From contig CAIXGS010000046.1 of the NCBI GenBank assembly GCA_903919125.1, positions 1-64,000 of the forward strand: a DNA stretch of 64,000 nucleotides, given 5' to 3'. This stretch comes from an uncultured Spartobacteria bacterium (GTDB taxonomy: Bacteria; Verrucomicrobiota; Verrucomicrobiia; Chthoniobacterales; Chthoniobacteraceae). Both the position numbers and the translations under genes were made by a program. A model generated the notes under the pieces. The model searched no databases, was not told the DNA's origin, and worked only from the letters and a program-made list of their open reading frames with translations. Below are positions 1 through 8,340 of the stretch, in pieces. The stretch's first letter is position 1. Every line of letters starts with the position of its first letter.

Positions 1-403
1 CGAGATAATAACGCCCCTTGATTTGGTCGGCGCAATAAACCTCCTGAACGAAGTCGGAAGGAAGTCCGGGAAGCTTGGGACGAAGCTCGATGTGGGCATG
101 AGCGACGTCTGATTGACGCGGGGCTCCCGGGCCGTTTTTCAGTTTGAATAGTTTTAACCCCACCGCCTTGCCTTTGGACAAATGGGAGAACCGATGCGGG
201 GTTTCTCCCGAGATGCGTATGACAGTCTGAGCCGAGACCCCTGGAGGAGAGCATGCACCCCAAACGACGTTCGAGACGGAGGGATCGAGTTGGAGTATCT
301 CAGCGCTGAGCGTCTCGAGCTCCTGTTTTGCCGTCTGATCGATTTGTGTTTGTTGGCGCGTAACGTTGAAGAATGCGTCGTAGTTTGACCAATCTAATGG
401 CAT
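1..403 (-). CDS. Divergent protein-kinase-like protein, N-terminal fragment (runs off window)
   Basis: An open minus-strand frame of 134 codons starts at ATG 403-401 and runs off the left edge; an in-frame TAA lies 15 nt upstream of the ATG, so the start is well bounded. After about 45 polar residues the protein resembles the N-lobe of a Ser/Thr protein kinase: AVGLKLFK (residues 80-87) matches the beta-3 strand with the ATP-anchoring lysine (Lys84), and the last residues KGRYYL match the beta-5/hinge strand. No clear Gly-rich loop is seen, and the catalytic loop lies outside the window, so activity cannot be judged. It is the last of three co-oriented large genes (repeat protein, SF2 ATPase, this one), separated from the ATPase gene by 254 nt. 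The kinase assignment is inferred from short motifs only; no recognisable Shine-Dalgarno sequence. Confidence 0.5.
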   Translation of the reverse strand, partial: MPLDWSNYDAFFNVTRQQTQIDQTAKQELETLSAEILQLDPSVSNVVWGACSPPGVSAQTVIRISGETPHRFSHLSKGKAVGLKLFKLKNGPGAPRQSDVAHAHIELRPKLPGLPSDFVQEVYCADQIKGRYYL

Positions 404-657
404 ATTTTTTTGGGTGGTTTAGTAGTTTGCGTTTAGGATTTTGTTCCCATTCCCCTCAAGGAAGGGTTCAGCCGCGAGTCGAGCGGATAGAAGCTCGTGT
501 GCGTAGAGAACTAGTATTGGCTACGACCGGTGCCTTTCGGGGGGAGGCCGAGGAATCACCGCTCGGACTGGTACGGGGTTCACGCGACTTAGACCGGGTG
601 ACTCCAAATTGTCTAATTTTTGAAGCCACTCAGTTAACCACATTTCGCCCGAGAGCC

Positions 658-3600
658 TTAAATCTCTAGGGCGCGACGGTAAAAGTTTGCGAGCGGCATG
701 ATGTGTTCGTCGTGAAACTTTTCCGCCATTTGGTTCCTCTCAAGTTTCGCCTGCTCGATAGTTTGCTCGATGACCATCCAGATCCAACGCAACTGATGGT
801 GCTGCTGTCCTGGGCGGGCGAGCCTCCCTCTCATTTGGGGAACCAGATCCGGCTCCACTGGGCGTGAAATGAGAACGTTGAAGTCGACGAGCGTGTTCAC
901 GCCACGAGCGGCTTTTGCTGTGGTGGTGACCACGTGACGACCGGTGATGTCAGGAAAGAGGGTGACGTCCGGACGCAGACTTGCGAGCTTGGCCGCCTCC
1001 GGTGCGCTTCTGGCAAAGATCAACGCGCGGCAGCCTTCCTCCAGTTCATCTAGGAACGAGAAGAGATGCGCGGCAAAGTCGAAGCGTTCCACGAGCAACG
1101 AATCCAGCTTGCCATAAACCATCTTCTCGGGACCGCCAGATTTTCGGATTGAGTCATAGACTTGCCGCGTCTCTGGATCCAATGGGAGGAGACGCAGTTC
1201 CTCCGTCCAGTGCCAAGGGGTGTTTTCGGGCAGGTGGCAGACGATTGACTCAGAGAGGATTGCGTCGAGATATTCCTGTGTTTCCGGGAGACCGGTACGG
1301 AGCATGCGCAGGAGGTAAAAAAGTTCGTTGAACCGGGCACGGAAAAACGTCGCGCTCAACAAAAGAACGCCGCGCTGCGAGCAGGCGACCTGCTTCCACG
1401 CTTCCTGAGTCCACAAGGCGTTCGCGTTCTGGACGGACAAACATTCGTCGATGACCACCAGATGCCAGCGCCGCGTGATGGGGGTATCTCGCATCCGCCC
1501 CAGGGTGGTGACGAGAATTGAATGACGGCCCAAAGGTTCGGACAATTGCCCAGATGCGTCCTGAGAGACGAAGTGAAAGCCGCTGGTATGCTTTCCAATT
1601 TCGGTCTTCCACGTTTCGATCAGCGTCTCGTTGTAGACGAGAACAAGGAAGGCTTCCGCCGTTTCGTCTCCGGTATCACGGTTGTGCTGGGCGAGATTGC
1701 ACATGATCGCGAGGCTGGTGAGGGTCTTGCCCGCGCCGACATCCGAGGCGTCACCGAAGCCTTTTTTGCCGTTTTTCAAAAGTCCCTCCGTGATGCGTAC
1801 TGCCGAGGAGGCCTGATGTTGCCAGAGCGGGGTGGTGACCGTGGGCGTCTCTACGAGTTGAAGCGCTTGCGCCTGTGGGGCGGCGAGTGTTTCGAGGGCC
1901 TGCAGGAGGTGCGGGTAAGAGGAACTCTCCTTGTGAATCTCGAAATCCAGCCCTTTGCAGGGGCGGACGCAGTCAGGATAAACAAAGGCGAGCAGGTTGA
2001 AAATGCGCCACAGGGTTCCTTCGTAAAGGTAATCCACCGCCGCGAAGGTCTTGTCTCCGTGACGGTCTACGGGACCGATGATGACCCGCCCAAGGAAGGT
2101 ACTAAGCAGCTTCGTGTAGGCGCGCTGCCACACCACGGCCGGCACGGGGGATTTCGCGGCGAGGTCAGGCCATTGCAAGTCTGGTTGCTCGGAGTCCAGA
2201 CGACTTTTAGCGAAGAGCCGCAGCGCTTGATTGGTCCCCCATTGGCCCTCGGCCTTTGGTGTTTCGAGGTAAAGGGCGCATTGAATGAGCCGCTCATCGG
2301 AGGGCGAAGGACGCACCGAGATGGTTTCTTCCCGACGTTCGAGCAGGCAGCTCGCGTCAAAGGCGGGAACTTCCACCTCGTCGGCGTGAAAGACCAACTT
2401 GTTTCCAATATCGTCCTGCTCGCCTTCACCAGGAGGCTCGGCATGCCAGAGCGCGATGCGGATGCGAATGGTTTTCCGGTCGTCCGTGAACTTCCAGCGA
2501 TAGCCTGCGGGCGGCGGCGGCAGTTCGACGTCCATTCCATCGGTGATCGCGAGGTGATCGACAACGTCCAGTTCGCCTTCGGCACGTTCCGCTCCCGTCA
2601 GATACGTGGAATGCTTACTCCCTTTCTTTTTAATTTTGATCGGCTCGTGAGGTGTACCCGCGACGACGGCCACAAAAGAGTGGTCCAACCGCCGTCCAGT
2701 TTTAGTGGTGGCTGCTGGGAGTTCGATTTTTTGTCCGAAAATCGAAAGGAAGGAAACGCGCGCCACGATGGGATCCACTGGCGATTGACTTTTGGCGGCA
2801 AACACGCGTTTCGCATAGGGCTCGCTCAATGGCAACTCCGGCAGTTCTCCATTCAAGAGCCAGCGCTGCAGCGAGTGAATTTCGCGGATGATCGCCACGG
2901 AGCTGGGAGCCGACGCAGGGATGTAATGAGGATTACGGGTGTTCAGCCGCGACACATTTTCCCAGATAAAGCGCTTCAGGTTGTGCGTGGTAGGCGGGAG
3001 CTCTTCATTCGCGACTGCTGGCAACGTGCTGGTGCGGGGCGTTTTGTTACGCTTCTTTTTTACCGGTGTCAGGGAGACGCTGCAGGAGGAGATCTGTGGC
3101 AGGGAGGCCTGCAAGTAGAGGAGTATTGCGGGGGTGCAGTGAAAGTCGTCGGAGGCAAGAACCGCAGCTTTTTCCACTTCGGGATCCGAAGCGCCGAGCA
3201 TTTCGTCGTTGCTCCATTGGTTGGGCAAGGGGCTAAATTTTAGATAACTAATACGGATATGCTCGCAGCCTTGGTGCAACATCGCAGCGTCGCGTTCCAT
3301 CATCGGCATGAAGTCGAGCGCTGCGGTGCAGAGCGTTTCCAATGGGGAGCTTCCAGTAATCGCGGTCTTTTTTCCGCCAATACGCCAATTCCAATTCTTG
3401 CCGGCGGCGTCATTCCGCTGCACGAGGAGCGAGGTTCGGAGGATTTTGTGCGCGATGAACTGATTAAACTGCAAGTCTGGCTCTGCATGGGCCAGGATAC
3501 TGAGCGCGACGAGATCTTCCATGCTCAGATAGTCGCCGTTTGGGGAGGCGGTGTAGGGCTCGGCATCCTCGAAGATGGAGATAAAGAGACGCCACGCCAT

Positions 3601-4671
3601 TTGGCGACAGCCGCTGCTGCGTTTGAAATGATCGTCTGGAAGGTGGTAAGTGGGAGCCTTGTGCAGTTCATCCAGACTTGCGGCGAGCGTTTGGGACGCC
3701 TTGCGACCGCGACGGATGCACTTCTGCATCATAGAAGAGAGCAGCCCAACCGATCGTCGCTTCTGGTAAACTGGAACCGGTTCACAAACCCCTGCGGTAT
3801 CGCACGCAATAAGCATACACCTGCCAAGACCCGCATCCTCGTTGCCGGGCGGCTTAAACTCATGGTGTAGAAATCGTGCTTGTTCAGGTTGGGACTGAAT
3901 CCAAGACGTGAGGGTATCAGGCGTCAGTTTCTGAATGGACGTTTTCACGGTCCCGTTTTCCACGAGGACAGCGATTCCGTACTCAGCCTGAAATCCTGCC
4001 TCGACTTCGCTTGCGGTGAGCCATTTCGGTGCAGGAACCAGCTTCAGACCGAAGTGACAACAGTAGGTTGTTTCCGCTTCGCCCTGCCGATGCGGAAGCG
4101 TGTCGATCGCACGGCAAAGTTCTTCCCCGTTTTCAAAGCGCCGACCCAGCCAGTCCTCCGGCACGACGCTAGTTCCAGAATCATCGGCGCTACCGACCGC
4201 AGCGACGGAAAGCGCGAACGGCATCCGATCGGTTCTCGTGAGAAGCAGTCGGGACTGAAGCTCAGGGGCCAGAAGCGCGGTATCCCCGAAATACGCTGGC
4301 GGGATGTCGATTCCGTTTTGAGTGAGCCACAGGGTGAGTACTGCACGGAGGACGCCTTCGCCGTGTTGCAGGAATTCGCTCTCCACGGTCAGCAGTCTGG
4401 CACTCTCAGTGAGATTTCCTGCAACCAGAGCGCGAACCGCATCCGCCACTCGGAGATGAGTGAGGAGGGGCGGGATGTCTTGTTCCGCGCGTACGGCGAA
4501 CTGGTGAAATTTGCCGTTTTTATGCCGAACGGCACACTGACCTTTGGGCAGACCGAAGTTTTGCACATTTGGGAAGAGCTTCCCCCCGTTTGCAACTTGA
4601 GCAGCGTACTTTCCTTTCACTGCGAGAATGGACGTGATTGGGGGCACAAGGGGAGTGGGTATCGGGGGCAT
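658..4671 (-). CDS. Large protein with C-terminal SF2/SNF2-like ATPase domain
   Basis: 1337 residues. The last ~400 hold superfamily-2 motifs in the right order: LWQHQ (Q-motif-like), DVGAGKT (Walker A, about residue 980), VVIDECL (motif II, DECL in place of DEAH/DEXX, about 1073), LLLSAT (motif III, about 1105) and QMRGRLARPGQ (motif VI, about 1285). The spacing and VYNETLIETWKTE after motif I are SNF2-like. The first ~900 residues match no family I know; they contain a basic KKKRNK patch and many Trp/His positions but no nuclease or methylase motif I can point to. It lies 217 nt downstream of the 970-aa repeat-protein gene and upstream of the kinase-like gene, same strand. Probably a DNA- or RNA-acting ATPase; the role is unknown. 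Long antisense frames over it (e.g. 1522-3243 +) are taken as shadows. Confidence 0.8.
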   Translation of the reverse strand: MPPIPTPLVPPITSILAVKGKYAAQVANGGKLFPNVQNFGLPKGQCAVRHKNGKFHQFAVRAEQDIPPLLTHLRVADAVRALVAGNLTESARLLTVESEFLQHGEGVLRAVLTLWLTQNGIDIPPAYFGDTALLAPELQSRLLLTRTDRMPFALSVAAVGSADDSGTSVVPEDWLGRRFENGEELCRAIDTLPHRQGEAETTYCCHFGLKLVPAPKWLTASEVEAGFQAEYGIAVLVENGTVKTSIQKLTPDTLTSWIQSQPEQARFLHHEFKPPGNEDAGLGRCMLIACDTAGVCEPVPVYQKRRSVGLLSSMMQKCIRRGRKASQTLAASLDELHKAPTYHLPDDHFKRSSGCRQMAWRLFISIFEDAEPYTASPNGDYLSMEDLVALSILAHAEPDLQFNQFIAHKILRTSLLVQRNDAAGKNWNWRIGGKKTAITGSSPLETLCTAALDFMPMMERDAAMLHQGCEHIRISYLKFSPLPNQWSNDEMLGASDPEVEKAAVLASDDFHCTPAILLYLQASLPQISSCSVSLTPVKKKRNKTPRTSTLPAVANEELPPTTHNLKRFIWENVSRLNTRNPHYIPASAPSSVAIIREIHSLQRWLLNGELPELPLSEPYAKRVFAAKSQSPVDPIVARVSFLSIFGQKIELPAATTKTGRRLDHSFVAVVAGTPHEPIKIKKKGSKHSTYLTGAERAEGELDVVDHLAITDGMDVELPPPPAGYRWKFTDDRKTIRIRIALWHAEPPGEGEQDDIGNKLVFHADEVEVPAFDASCLLERREETISVRPSPSDERLIQCALYLETPKAEGQWGTNQALRLFAKSRLDSEQPDLQWPDLAAKSPVPAVVWQRAYTKLLSTFLGRVIIGPVDRHGDKTFAAVDYLYEGTLWRIFNLLAFVYPDCVRPCKGLDFEIHKESSSYPHLLQALETLAAPQAQALQLVETPTVTTPLWQHQASSAVRITEGLLKNGKKGFGDASDVGAGKTLTSLAIMCNLAQHNRDTGDETAEAFLVLVYNETLIETWKTEIGKHTSGFHFVSQDASGQLSEPLGRHSILVTTLGRMRDTPITRRWHLVVIDECLSVQNANALWTQEAWKQVACSQRGVLLLSATFFRARFNELFYLLRMLRTGLPETQEYLDAILSESIVCHLPENTPWHWTEELRLLPLDPETRQVYDSIRKSGGPEKMVYGKLDSLLVERFDFAAHLFSFLDELEEGCRALIFARSAPEAAKLASLRPDVTLFPDITGRHVVTTTAKAARGVNTLVDFNVLISRPVEPDLVPQMRGRLARPGQQHHQLRWIWMVIEQTIEQAKLERNQMAEKFHDEHIMPLANFYRRALEI

Positions 4672-4888
4672 AATAGGAGTGGAGCGTCAGCGAGGTCGGG
4701 TCGCTTTTAATTACTGAAAAGTCATTAAAAGTTACAGCCATTCCATAGCCTCGCGAGAAGGATGGCTTTACGGGATTTTCCCATCACTCATTCCTTTGGT
4801 TAACTGCTTGGAAAATTGCCCCGAGAAACATTGCTGTTACAGAGTCTTACAGTATGAGCAGACTGGGGTGCCGTTTGAGGGCAGGGCG

Positions 4889-7801
4889 CTAATTTTTGGC
4901 TTCAGTTAGATCGAATCGACGGCAAAACTTCTCTTTATTCCCCGCCTGACAATGAGGGGGCAGTTTTTCGAACCTTTCCGTCAGAGATCTTTTAATTTCA
5001 ATCTCTGCCTCGACCCACAGCGGAGGAATAGGAGCGCGAAGCCACGTTGCGCTCGAAATGTCCGTCTCTTCATGGTGACCGTCCCCACCGCCAGTTGCTT
5101 CAGAGGCTACGGATTCGGTACTCGGGTTCACCGTTCGCGGGTTCAACCAAGCCCGAGGTGGAAGTGCCCAAAGGTCTTGTTCTGAGAACTCAGCGATTCG
5201 ATTGGTCCACCCCTTTATTAGGGCATCTACCACACTGCGATCTTCGTGTAACAGGTGAGGGAGTTCCCACAATGACAGCGGCTCAAATCGCACTTTCCTC
5301 ACCCAGCCGGCTTGGAAGGCCTCGAAAACCGACGACCACGAATTGGATAAAAGCGACTTCGGAATTTTATCGGGGTGCACCGCATTCTGTCTAAGCGCAA
5401 GCAGCCACCCCTTCTTCCAAGCCTCTTGGACCGCATCTATTTCCCTCCAAGCTTCGGGAACTTCATTCAGTGTATGGACGGGATGGTTGCTCAAAAACTG
5501 AACCCAGTTTTCCTGCGACATTTCTGGAATGCTGGGCGTCTTGGAATCTGGAGCCGAAAACTTCCGTTTCTGAGGCAATAAATACCAAGCCTTGATCCAA
5601 CGCAAAAACAGGGACTCTTTTTCCTCAACATTGTCCGGTATCGGGGAGCTGATCCAGTGTCGCTCAGTCGCCTCAGAAAGCCATTTTTCAATCAGTTTCA
5701 AACCCAAATCTTGATCCGCTTTGAAACACTCTGGCAAACAATGCCACGGGATGAATTCGTTGTTAACTGCGTTCAACCAGGTGCGTTTCCAAGCCCGCAA
5801 AACGGAAGCATCGTCTAATACTAACGAGGGAATCCTATCTCTAGGCAGTGCCAGCCCATTTTTCTCAATAAAGTCCCTCCATCCCCGAATCCAAGCCGAG
5901 CGCACTTCTGGGTCACCGCTTAATGCCTCGGGAATCAGCGCAGATGGAATCGGAGTTCTCCTGAGTTCGCTTAACAAACTAGAGCGACCAAGTTTCCGTT
6001 GGGCTTCATCGACATGAGCAAGTCGGTCGGTAATATCTCTGAGCCCGACGAGTCCTTCCCTGCAAAGATTCTCAATCAGAGGGTGCGAGCGCAATGCCTT
6101 CGGAACTTCGTTAAGGGCATACGTCTTTCCACTGCGCCGCGCGAATTGACTCCACGAATGTGCCCAACAATCCAGAAGCCCGCCATTGAGCAGCGTCACA
6201 TTTTGGAAAGTAGGAAACGGCATTTCATGCTCATCCAACGAATACTCGGAATTCACATTGGAAATAGCCCGCATCGCCCAAGCCTCTAGGATTTGTGGAA
6301 TGTTCCTGAGCTGTAAGGGAAGCTTTTTCCACATTCCGTCGGAACTCCACACTTTCTCGGGACTCAACAACAGCCACCGCCGCCAAGCCCATGCCCACGC
6401 CTCACGCGACTCGAGTCTGTCCGCCACACCGCCTTCACGCCAATCCGGATCGAGCGTCCCTAAGTGGACCGCGATTTCCAACACTTTCACGGCGCTGAGT
6501 TCTTGGTTCTGAGTTCTGGAGTCTGAGTTCTGAGTTCTAGGTTCTTGGTTCTGAGTTCTGGGTTCTTGGCCTCCAGTATCGGCGACTGTCCCGTTCTCTT
6601 GAGAATCTTCCCCAGACGGGTTTGCCCGAAGCTCAAAGCGATCAAACACTCGAGGTGTTCTGATATCGTCAACTCCAAGCACACCCGCCGCGTCGTAGGT
6701 CCCCCAACCTTCCCTCCACGCACCCAGAACAACCCCGAGATCATTTGAAAGCTCGGCTGGGATGCGTTTGAACGGGACACTCCGACTGCGAAGAAATGCC
6801 AACCAGCCCTCCCTCCAAGCGGCAAAAAGCGCGGGGTCGTTCGTGATTCCCAAGCGGCGAGCCACGCCTTCATCCAGCAGCTCACTCCGCAATCTCTGCA
6901 TCCGGTGAATCCCCTCGACTTCAGGATCGGCAGATTTTAGCAACTCCATCAATCGCAGGCGCATCCATTTCTCATCAACATCCGCATCCTTGAGAACCGC
7001 GCTGGGCACCCGTTCCAAAAGCCGCCCAAAACTGTCCATCGAAGTCCGGAGCAATTCGCGGATGAAACGCGTCTGCTGAAAAATCAAAGCCTCAGTCAGA
7101 CGTCTTACCTTCTCCTCTGGCTTTGAATTTCCAAATTCATTAACCGCTTGAGCAACATGAGATTCCCACCGGCGGTAGCAGTCCCGTTGGGCCGTGATTG
7201 CCTCGGGCATTTCCCCAGGGAATCCAAGAAGACCGATCCGCCCTATTTTTACGAGGTCAGACAGTGCCCTCCATTGCTCCAGCGACACGATACGGCTCAG
7301 GCATTTCAAGCGCTCTTGGTTGCTTGAATTATTGAACCGTCTCAACGCAAGAGCCCTCTGTTTCCTCCAACTGATCGAGGCGTTTTTTTGCGAGCTACGC
7401 AGCAGTTTTGGGAAGTCGTTAATGAACCCGTGCAACACGCAGTCAGTCTCTAGAGTCAGGAACGCGAGAAAATCATGCTCTCCCAACTCCTCGGCTTGTA
7501 AAATCCGCGCGGCCTTTTCCTGATCCGAAAGCCGATTGAACTTGGCGAGCATGGTCTGTATCCCGGTTTTCCAACGTTCTATCACGACTCGGCAGCGACC
7601 GAGACGGCTCGGCAAGAAGCACAAGAGCCCTTCCTGGACGCATTTTGTCCTTAGGATCAATTTACTCAAGATACCCCACTCTTCACATTTGAGGACCCAT
7701 TGGATTTCGGTAAACTGTTGGTCATAGGGGAGCTCCCTGAAGGCGCTAATCGCGCGGTCATCAGCATCTGGGCCTCGGTGTTGCATCGAACGGGGGTTCA
7801 T
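4889..7801 (-). CDS. 970-aa protein made of two families of helical repeats, function unknown
   Basis: No known family recognised. Residues 21-291 consist of four consecutive units of 69, 68, 67 and 67 residues (21-89, 90-157, 158-224, 225-291), each with a polar start (SDQEK / SNQER / SKPEEK), an amphipathic helix, a central hydrophobic stretch, a Pro about residue 42, a Trp near position 56 and a basic helix. From about residue 320 to 880 a second, shorter unit recurs with the pattern IP-x2-L-x2-D-x2-V-x2-AW-x2-GW (AWREGW twice, AWIRGW, AWKRTW, AWKKGW, AFQAGW, ALIKGW). Both look like alpha-solenoids. A linker of EPRTQNQ type (about residues 410-435) is encoded by a heptanucleotide array. 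No signal peptide or membrane span. First gene of the three-gene minus-strand locus; probably a scaffold or recognition subunit, which is inference. Confidence 0.75.
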   Translation of the reverse strand: MNPRSMQHRGPDADDRAISAFRELPYDQQFTEIQWVLKCEEWGILSKLILRTKCVQEGLLCFLPSRLGRCRVVIERWKTGIQTMLAKFNRLSDQEKAARILQAEELGEHDFLAFLTLETDCVLHGFINDFPKLLRSSQKNASISWRKQRALALRRFNNSSNQERLKCLSRIVSLEQWRALSDLVKIGRIGLLGFPGEMPEAITAQRDCYRRWESHVAQAVNEFGNSKPEEKVRRLTEALIFQQTRFIRELLRTSMDSFGRLLERVPSAVLKDADVDEKWMRLRLMELLKSADPEVEGIHRMQRLRSELLDEGVARRLGITNDPALFAAWREGWLAFLRSRSVPFKRIPAELSNDLGVVLGAWREGWGTYDAAGVLGVDDIRTPRVFDRFELRANPSGEDSQENGTVADTGGQEPRTQNQEPRTQNSDSRTQNQELSAVKVLEIAVHLGTLDPDWREGGVADRLESREAWAWAWRRWLLLSPEKVWSSDGMWKKLPLQLRNIPQILEAWAMRAISNVNSEYSLDEHEMPFPTFQNVTLLNGGLLDCWAHSWSQFARRSGKTYALNEVPKALRSHPLIENLCREGLVGLRDITDRLAHVDEAQRKLGRSSLLSELRRTPIPSALIPEALSGDPEVRSAWIRGWRDFIEKNGLALPRDRIPSLVLDDASVLRAWKRTWLNAVNNEFIPWHCLPECFKADQDLGLKLIEKWLSEATERHWISSPIPDNVEEKESLFLRWIKAWYLLPQKRKFSAPDSKTPSIPEMSQENWVQFLSNHPVHTLNEVPEAWREIDAVQEAWKKGWLLALRQNAVHPDKIPKSLLSNSWSSVFEAFQAGWVRKVRFEPLSLWELPHLLHEDRSVVDALIKGWTNRIAEFSEQDLWALPPRAWLNPRTVNPSTESVASEATGGGDGHHEETDISSATWLRAPIPPLWVEAEIEIKRSLTERFEKLPPHCQAGNKEKFCRRFDLTEAKN
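6499..6568. repeat. Heptanucleotide array, 10 units, inside the 970-aa gene
   Basis: Ten consecutive 7-bp units on the plus strand: GTTCTTG, GTTCTGA, GTTCTGG, AGTCTGA, GTTCTGA, GTTCTAG, GTTCTTG, GTTCTGA, GTTCTGG, GTTCTTG. Read on the coding (minus) strand they give a low-complexity Gln/Pro/Arg/Thr/Asn linker. Because 7 is not a multiple of 3, gain or loss of one unit would shift the frame of the host gene. Closely related units form a second array at 57868-57972. Confidence 0.9.
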
Positions 7802-7932
7802 GTCGGAATTTCAGAAATAGCCTCACCACGATGGATCAATTGGAAACGAGAGGCCTGCAGCTTTATCTTAATGGACTAATGAAGTGCATTTTTCAGCGTC
7901 AGACATCAAGGGAGTAGGCGCCAAAAAGACAC

Positions 7933-7961
7933 AAAAAAGCGCGGACTTCAAGAAGCCGCGC
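7933..7961 (-). terminator. Rho-independent terminator of trxA
   Basis: On the minus strand GCGCGG pairs with CCGCGC and, inside, CTTC with GAAG around a TT loop with one bulged T; six T residues follow (7938-7933). It begins 30 nt past the trxA stop codon. Confidence 0.85.
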
Positions 7962-7991
7962 CTTTCTGAAACTGAAAATAACGATGTTCGC

Positions 7992-8321
7992 TTAGAGCAG
8001 TGCGTCTAGCTTGGCGGTCAACGTGGTCTTGGAGGCAGCGCCCACCAAGGTTTCCACCGGTTCGCCATTTTTGAAGAAGAGCAAAGCGGGAATCGAGGAA
8101 ATGCGATACCGCGCAGCGAGGGCTTGGCAATCGTCGACATTGATCTTTGCGACCTTTGCTTGGCCAACTTTGGCGTCCGCAATTTCATCAATAACCGGGC
8201 CGAGCATGCGGCAAGGTCCGCACCAAGGCGCCCAAAAGTCTACTAGAACGGGAACCGTGGAGTGAATAATTTCGGAGTCGAAATTGGACTCGGTGATAGT
8301 GATTACGTTTGTGCTTGCCAT
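7992..8321 (-). CDS. trxA: Thioredoxin
   Basis: 109 residues, the usual thioredoxin length. The redox motif WCGPC is at residues 33-37 and the cis-proline (SIPAL) at residue 78. It is a cytosolic protein-disulfide reductase, normally recycled by thioredoxin reductase, which is not in the window. The gene follows the Pro/Ala-rich membrane protein gene by 19 nt on the same strand, so the two are probably co-transcribed, ending at the terminator at 7933-7961. The start ATG at 8321 gives the classic short N-terminus (MASTNVITIT). Confidence 0.97.
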   Translation of the reverse strand: MASTNVITITESNFDSEIIHSTVPVLVDFWAPWCGPCRMLGPVIDEIADAKVGQAKVAKINVDDCQALAARYRISSIPALLFFKNGEPVETLVGAASKTTLTAKLDALL

Positions 8322-8340
8322 AAGTTAATAAAAAATCAGC

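Noticed and set aside
1522-3243. 573-codon plus-strand frame, with further plus frames at 3259-3870 and 3880-4710
   Set aside because: All lie antisense to the SF2 ATPase gene; their translations are Arg/Gly-rich and without domain motifs, while the minus strand carries ordered helicase motifs.
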